Both the position numbers and the translations under genes were made by a program. DNA of 35,486 nucleotides from JBECKS01 sp040235395 (GTDB lineage Bacteria > Pseudomonadota > Gammaproteobacteria > Pseudomonadales > JBECKS01), in contig JBECKS010000030.1 of the NCBI GenBank assembly GCA_040235395.1, forward strand, positions 1-35,486, written 5' to 3'. This document shows positions 33,731 to 35,486 of the stretch, piece by piece. Every line of letters starts with the position of its first letter. Positions within the stretch are counted from its first letter, which is position 1. Under the pieces are notes generated by a model that did not search any database, was not told where the DNA came from, and was given only the letters and a program-made list of their open reading frames with translations.

Positions 33731-33848
33731 CAGGCTTTGTCAAAATCGTACGCGTTCAGTCATTTATTAGGCACTTGTACCCTTTAGGGTATCAACTCCT
33801 TCGCTGTGTGCGCTTTTTCCTCGACTGAGAAAAAATATCCTGAAAATT
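33731..33848. repeat. Imperfect-palindrome repeat, copy 2 (with 18-bp insertion)
   Basis: Second copy, nearly identical to copy 1 apart from a few substitutions and an 18-base insertion that includes the small palindrome TACCCT-TT-AGGGTA. The outer inverted ends are partly decayed here (right end GACTGAG against left ATCAGGC), so this copy folds less well. It is in the same orientation as copy 1. The 84 bases between copies show nothing recognisable. It ends 22 bases before the DUF3604 ATG, so it may supply or disturb that gene's promoter. Confidence 0.7.
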
Positions 33849-33870
33849 AAAAAAACGATATATAAATAAA

Positions 33871-35486
33871 ATGAAAGCCATTAAAAGTTTATTGCTAATT
33901 TTTTCTTTGTTGCTTGGAATATGCATTAGCGGCCTGTTGATTTATCTTTTGCAAAAAGGTGCTTTAAGTCATGTGGAAGATGCAAGTATTCATCGTGACT
34001 ATCTTGCGGATAAACCGCAAAGTCTTCATGAAACATCTGCGAATCCAATAAAGAATGTGTATTTTGGTGATTTGCATATTCACACTTCCTATTCCTCTGA
34101 TGCTTATTTAATGGGTGTAAGAACCTTGCCCGAAGATGCTTATCGTTTTGCTAAGGGTGAAGTGATTGAGCATGCAGCAGGTTATCGAATCCAGATTTCA
34201 AAGCCACTGGATTTTGCAGCAGTAACAGATCATTCGGAATATCTGGGGATGATGCGTTTGAGTCATCCCGATGTGCCTTTAGAAACGCAATCTTTGCAAA
34301 ACATTCTGGATAACAAGAATAAGTGGCAGATTACTCACGATTATTTGAAAACCACTTTGCGTATTGCGAAACATTATTTCCGTTCCTTTGTTATTGATGA
34401 AGAAGCATCACAAACGGCCTGGCAAAGTACCATTGAAGTCGCAGAACAGAATTATCAACCGAATGTGTTCACCACCTTTGTTGCTTATGAATGGTCGAGC
34501 CAGCCTAATGGCGATAACCTGCATCGCAATGTGATTTATCGAGGGGGTGATGGGCAGGTTCCTGAAAGACCTTTCAGTGCACTGGATTCTGAAAACCCTG
34601 AAGATTTATTGCATGAATTAAAAAAACAGAATGAGCAGGGTATGAAGGTGCTCGCGATTCCCCATAATGGCAACCTGAGTAATGGTCGTATGTATGGCAA
34701 GGAAGATTTTAATGGCAAGCCAATGAGTGAAAGTTATGCGCGTTTGCGTGCTGAACTTGAGCCTGTGAATGAAATCTTTCAGGTGAAAGGTGCTTCAGAA
34801 ACTCATCCCATTCTTTCCAATCTGGATGAATTTGCGAATTTCGAAATCTTTGAATCCAACATGAGTGCTTTTGGTGAAGTGGCACCGCCTCAAGGATCCT
34901 ATGCAAGGGAAGCTTTAAGAGTTGGCATGGAGATGTTTCATGAGAAGGGTATTAATCCCTATAAGTTTGGAGTCATTGGTTCCAGTGACGGACACAATTC
35001 CAGCTCACCCATCGACGAAGACAAATTTCATGGCAAGTTACCTATCATGGATGGCGCTGCAAGTTTGCGAATGAATACTGCATTGCTGTTACCCGATAGT
35101 TTGAACAGGGCAAGAAGTTGGGGAAGCGGTGGTCTTGCTGCTGTGTGGGCAACAGAGAATACACGTTCGGCTTTATTTGATGCCATCAATAGTAAGGAAA
35201 CCTATGCCACATCGGGAACGAGAATCAAATTACGTTTTTTTGCTGCAGAAAATTTTGAAGGCATTGATAAGCAAATGGATTTTTGTGAGGAAGCTGTTCT
35301 TCAAGGTGCTTATCAACATGGTGTGCCCATGGGTGCTGATATTGAATCAGAAAATGTAAAACAACTTCAGTTTCTGGTGTGGGCTGAAAAAGATGAGGGT
35401 CATGCCAATCTCGATCGTATTCAAATCATAAAACTATGGCTGGATGAAAAGGGGCAAAGCCATGAAAAAGTTTTTAATGTTGCACT
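33871..35486 (+). CDS. DUF3604 / PHP-like metal-dependent hydrolase family protein, 3' end outside window
   Basis: 538 residues visible; the frame stays open to the window end. A short N-terminal membrane helix (LLLIFSLLLGICISGLLIYLL) is followed by a PHP-like start GDLHIHTSYSSDAY (H69, H71) and TDHSEYLGM (H121), then IPHNGN and IGSSDGHN, which look like further metal ligands. The pattern matches DUF3604, whose members are thought to be metal-dependent phosphoesterase-like enzymes of unknown substrate. It is probably anchored with the domain in the periplasm. The only ATG in frame after the preceding stop has no good ribosome site. It lies just behind the second repeat copy. Confidence 0.85.
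   Translation, partial: MKAIKSLLLIFSLLLGICISGLLIYLLQKGALSHVEDASIHRDYLADKPQSLHETSANPIKNVYFGDLHIHTSYSSDAYLMGVRTLPEDAYRFAKGEVIEHAAGYRIQISKPLDFAAVTDHSEYLGMMRLSHPDVPLETQSLQNILDNKNKWQITHDYLKTTLRIAKHYFRSFVIDEEASQTAWQSTIEVAEQNYQPNVFTTFVAYEWSSQPNGDNLHRNVIYRGGDGQVPERPFSALDSENPEDLLHELKKQNEQGMKVLAIPHNGNLSNGRMYGKEDFNGKPMSESYARLRAELEPVNEIFQVKGASETHPILSNLDEFANFEIFESNMSAFGEVAPPQGSYAREALRVGMEMFHEKGINPYKFGVIGSSDGHNSSSPIDEDKFHGKLPIMDGAASLRMNTALLLPDSLNRARSWGSGGLAAVWATENTRSALFDAINSKETYATSGTRIKLRFFAAENFEGIDKQMDFCEEAVLQGAYQHGVPMGADIESENVKQLQFLVWAEKDEGHANLDRIQIIKLWLDEKGQSHEKVFNVA

Overview
The window reads as chromosomal DNA of a moderately AT-rich marine-type Gammaproteobacterium. The evidence is a gammaproteobacterial Pqi lipid-transport system, a wax ester synthase/DGAT, an EptA-type lipid A modifier and a full Urt/Ure urea pathway. 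The genus cannot be fixed from sequence alone. There are no rRNA or tRNA genes, phage genes, transposases or CRISPR arrays.

Layout. (1) 1-1881: end of a pqiB-like MCE gene, a pqiC-like lipoprotein and a small phosphodiesterase, overlapping head to tail. (2) 1780-5638: a convergent SDR dehydrogenase, an unrecognised 329-residue secreted protein and a wax ester synthase with a basic tail. (3) 5645-9912 (minus): a two-component pair made of a LuxR-type response regulator and a 1129-residue hybrid histidine kinase whose N-terminus is an NCS1-type transporter followed by a nine-cysteine cluster. (4) 10117-22297 (plus): an uninterrupted run of porin, urtABCDE, ureDABCE, a small membrane protein, ureF and ureG. 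The genes overlap or lie close together, so it is probably one transcription unit with two internal stem-loops that may set stoichiometry. (5) 22327-26008 (minus): an EptA/MCR-like phosphoethanolamine transferase behind two Asp/Asn beta-hydroxylase-like dioxygenases, a candidate envelope-modification cassette. (6) 26211-32724: extended SDR, MFS exporter, ABC-2 exporter with MarR regulator, crotonase-family gene and GST. (7) 32764-35486: SDR reductase, a duplicated imperfect-palindrome repeat and a DUF3604 protein cut by the window end.

How it works together. The kinase/regulator pair diverges from the porin-urt-ure run across a 204-base gap that carries an 18-base perfect palindrome. The simplest reading is that the fused transporter-kinase senses a nitrogen compound and, through its regulator, controls import of urea (porin, then UrtABCDE) and its hydrolysis by nickel urease (UreABC, matured by UreDEFG). 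All urease active-site residues checked are present at their standard positions.

The strongest leads for something little described are the NCS1-Cys-histidine kinase fusion with its palindrome, the 78-residue secreted or anchored protein inside the urease operon, and the double dioxygenase plus EptA cassette.
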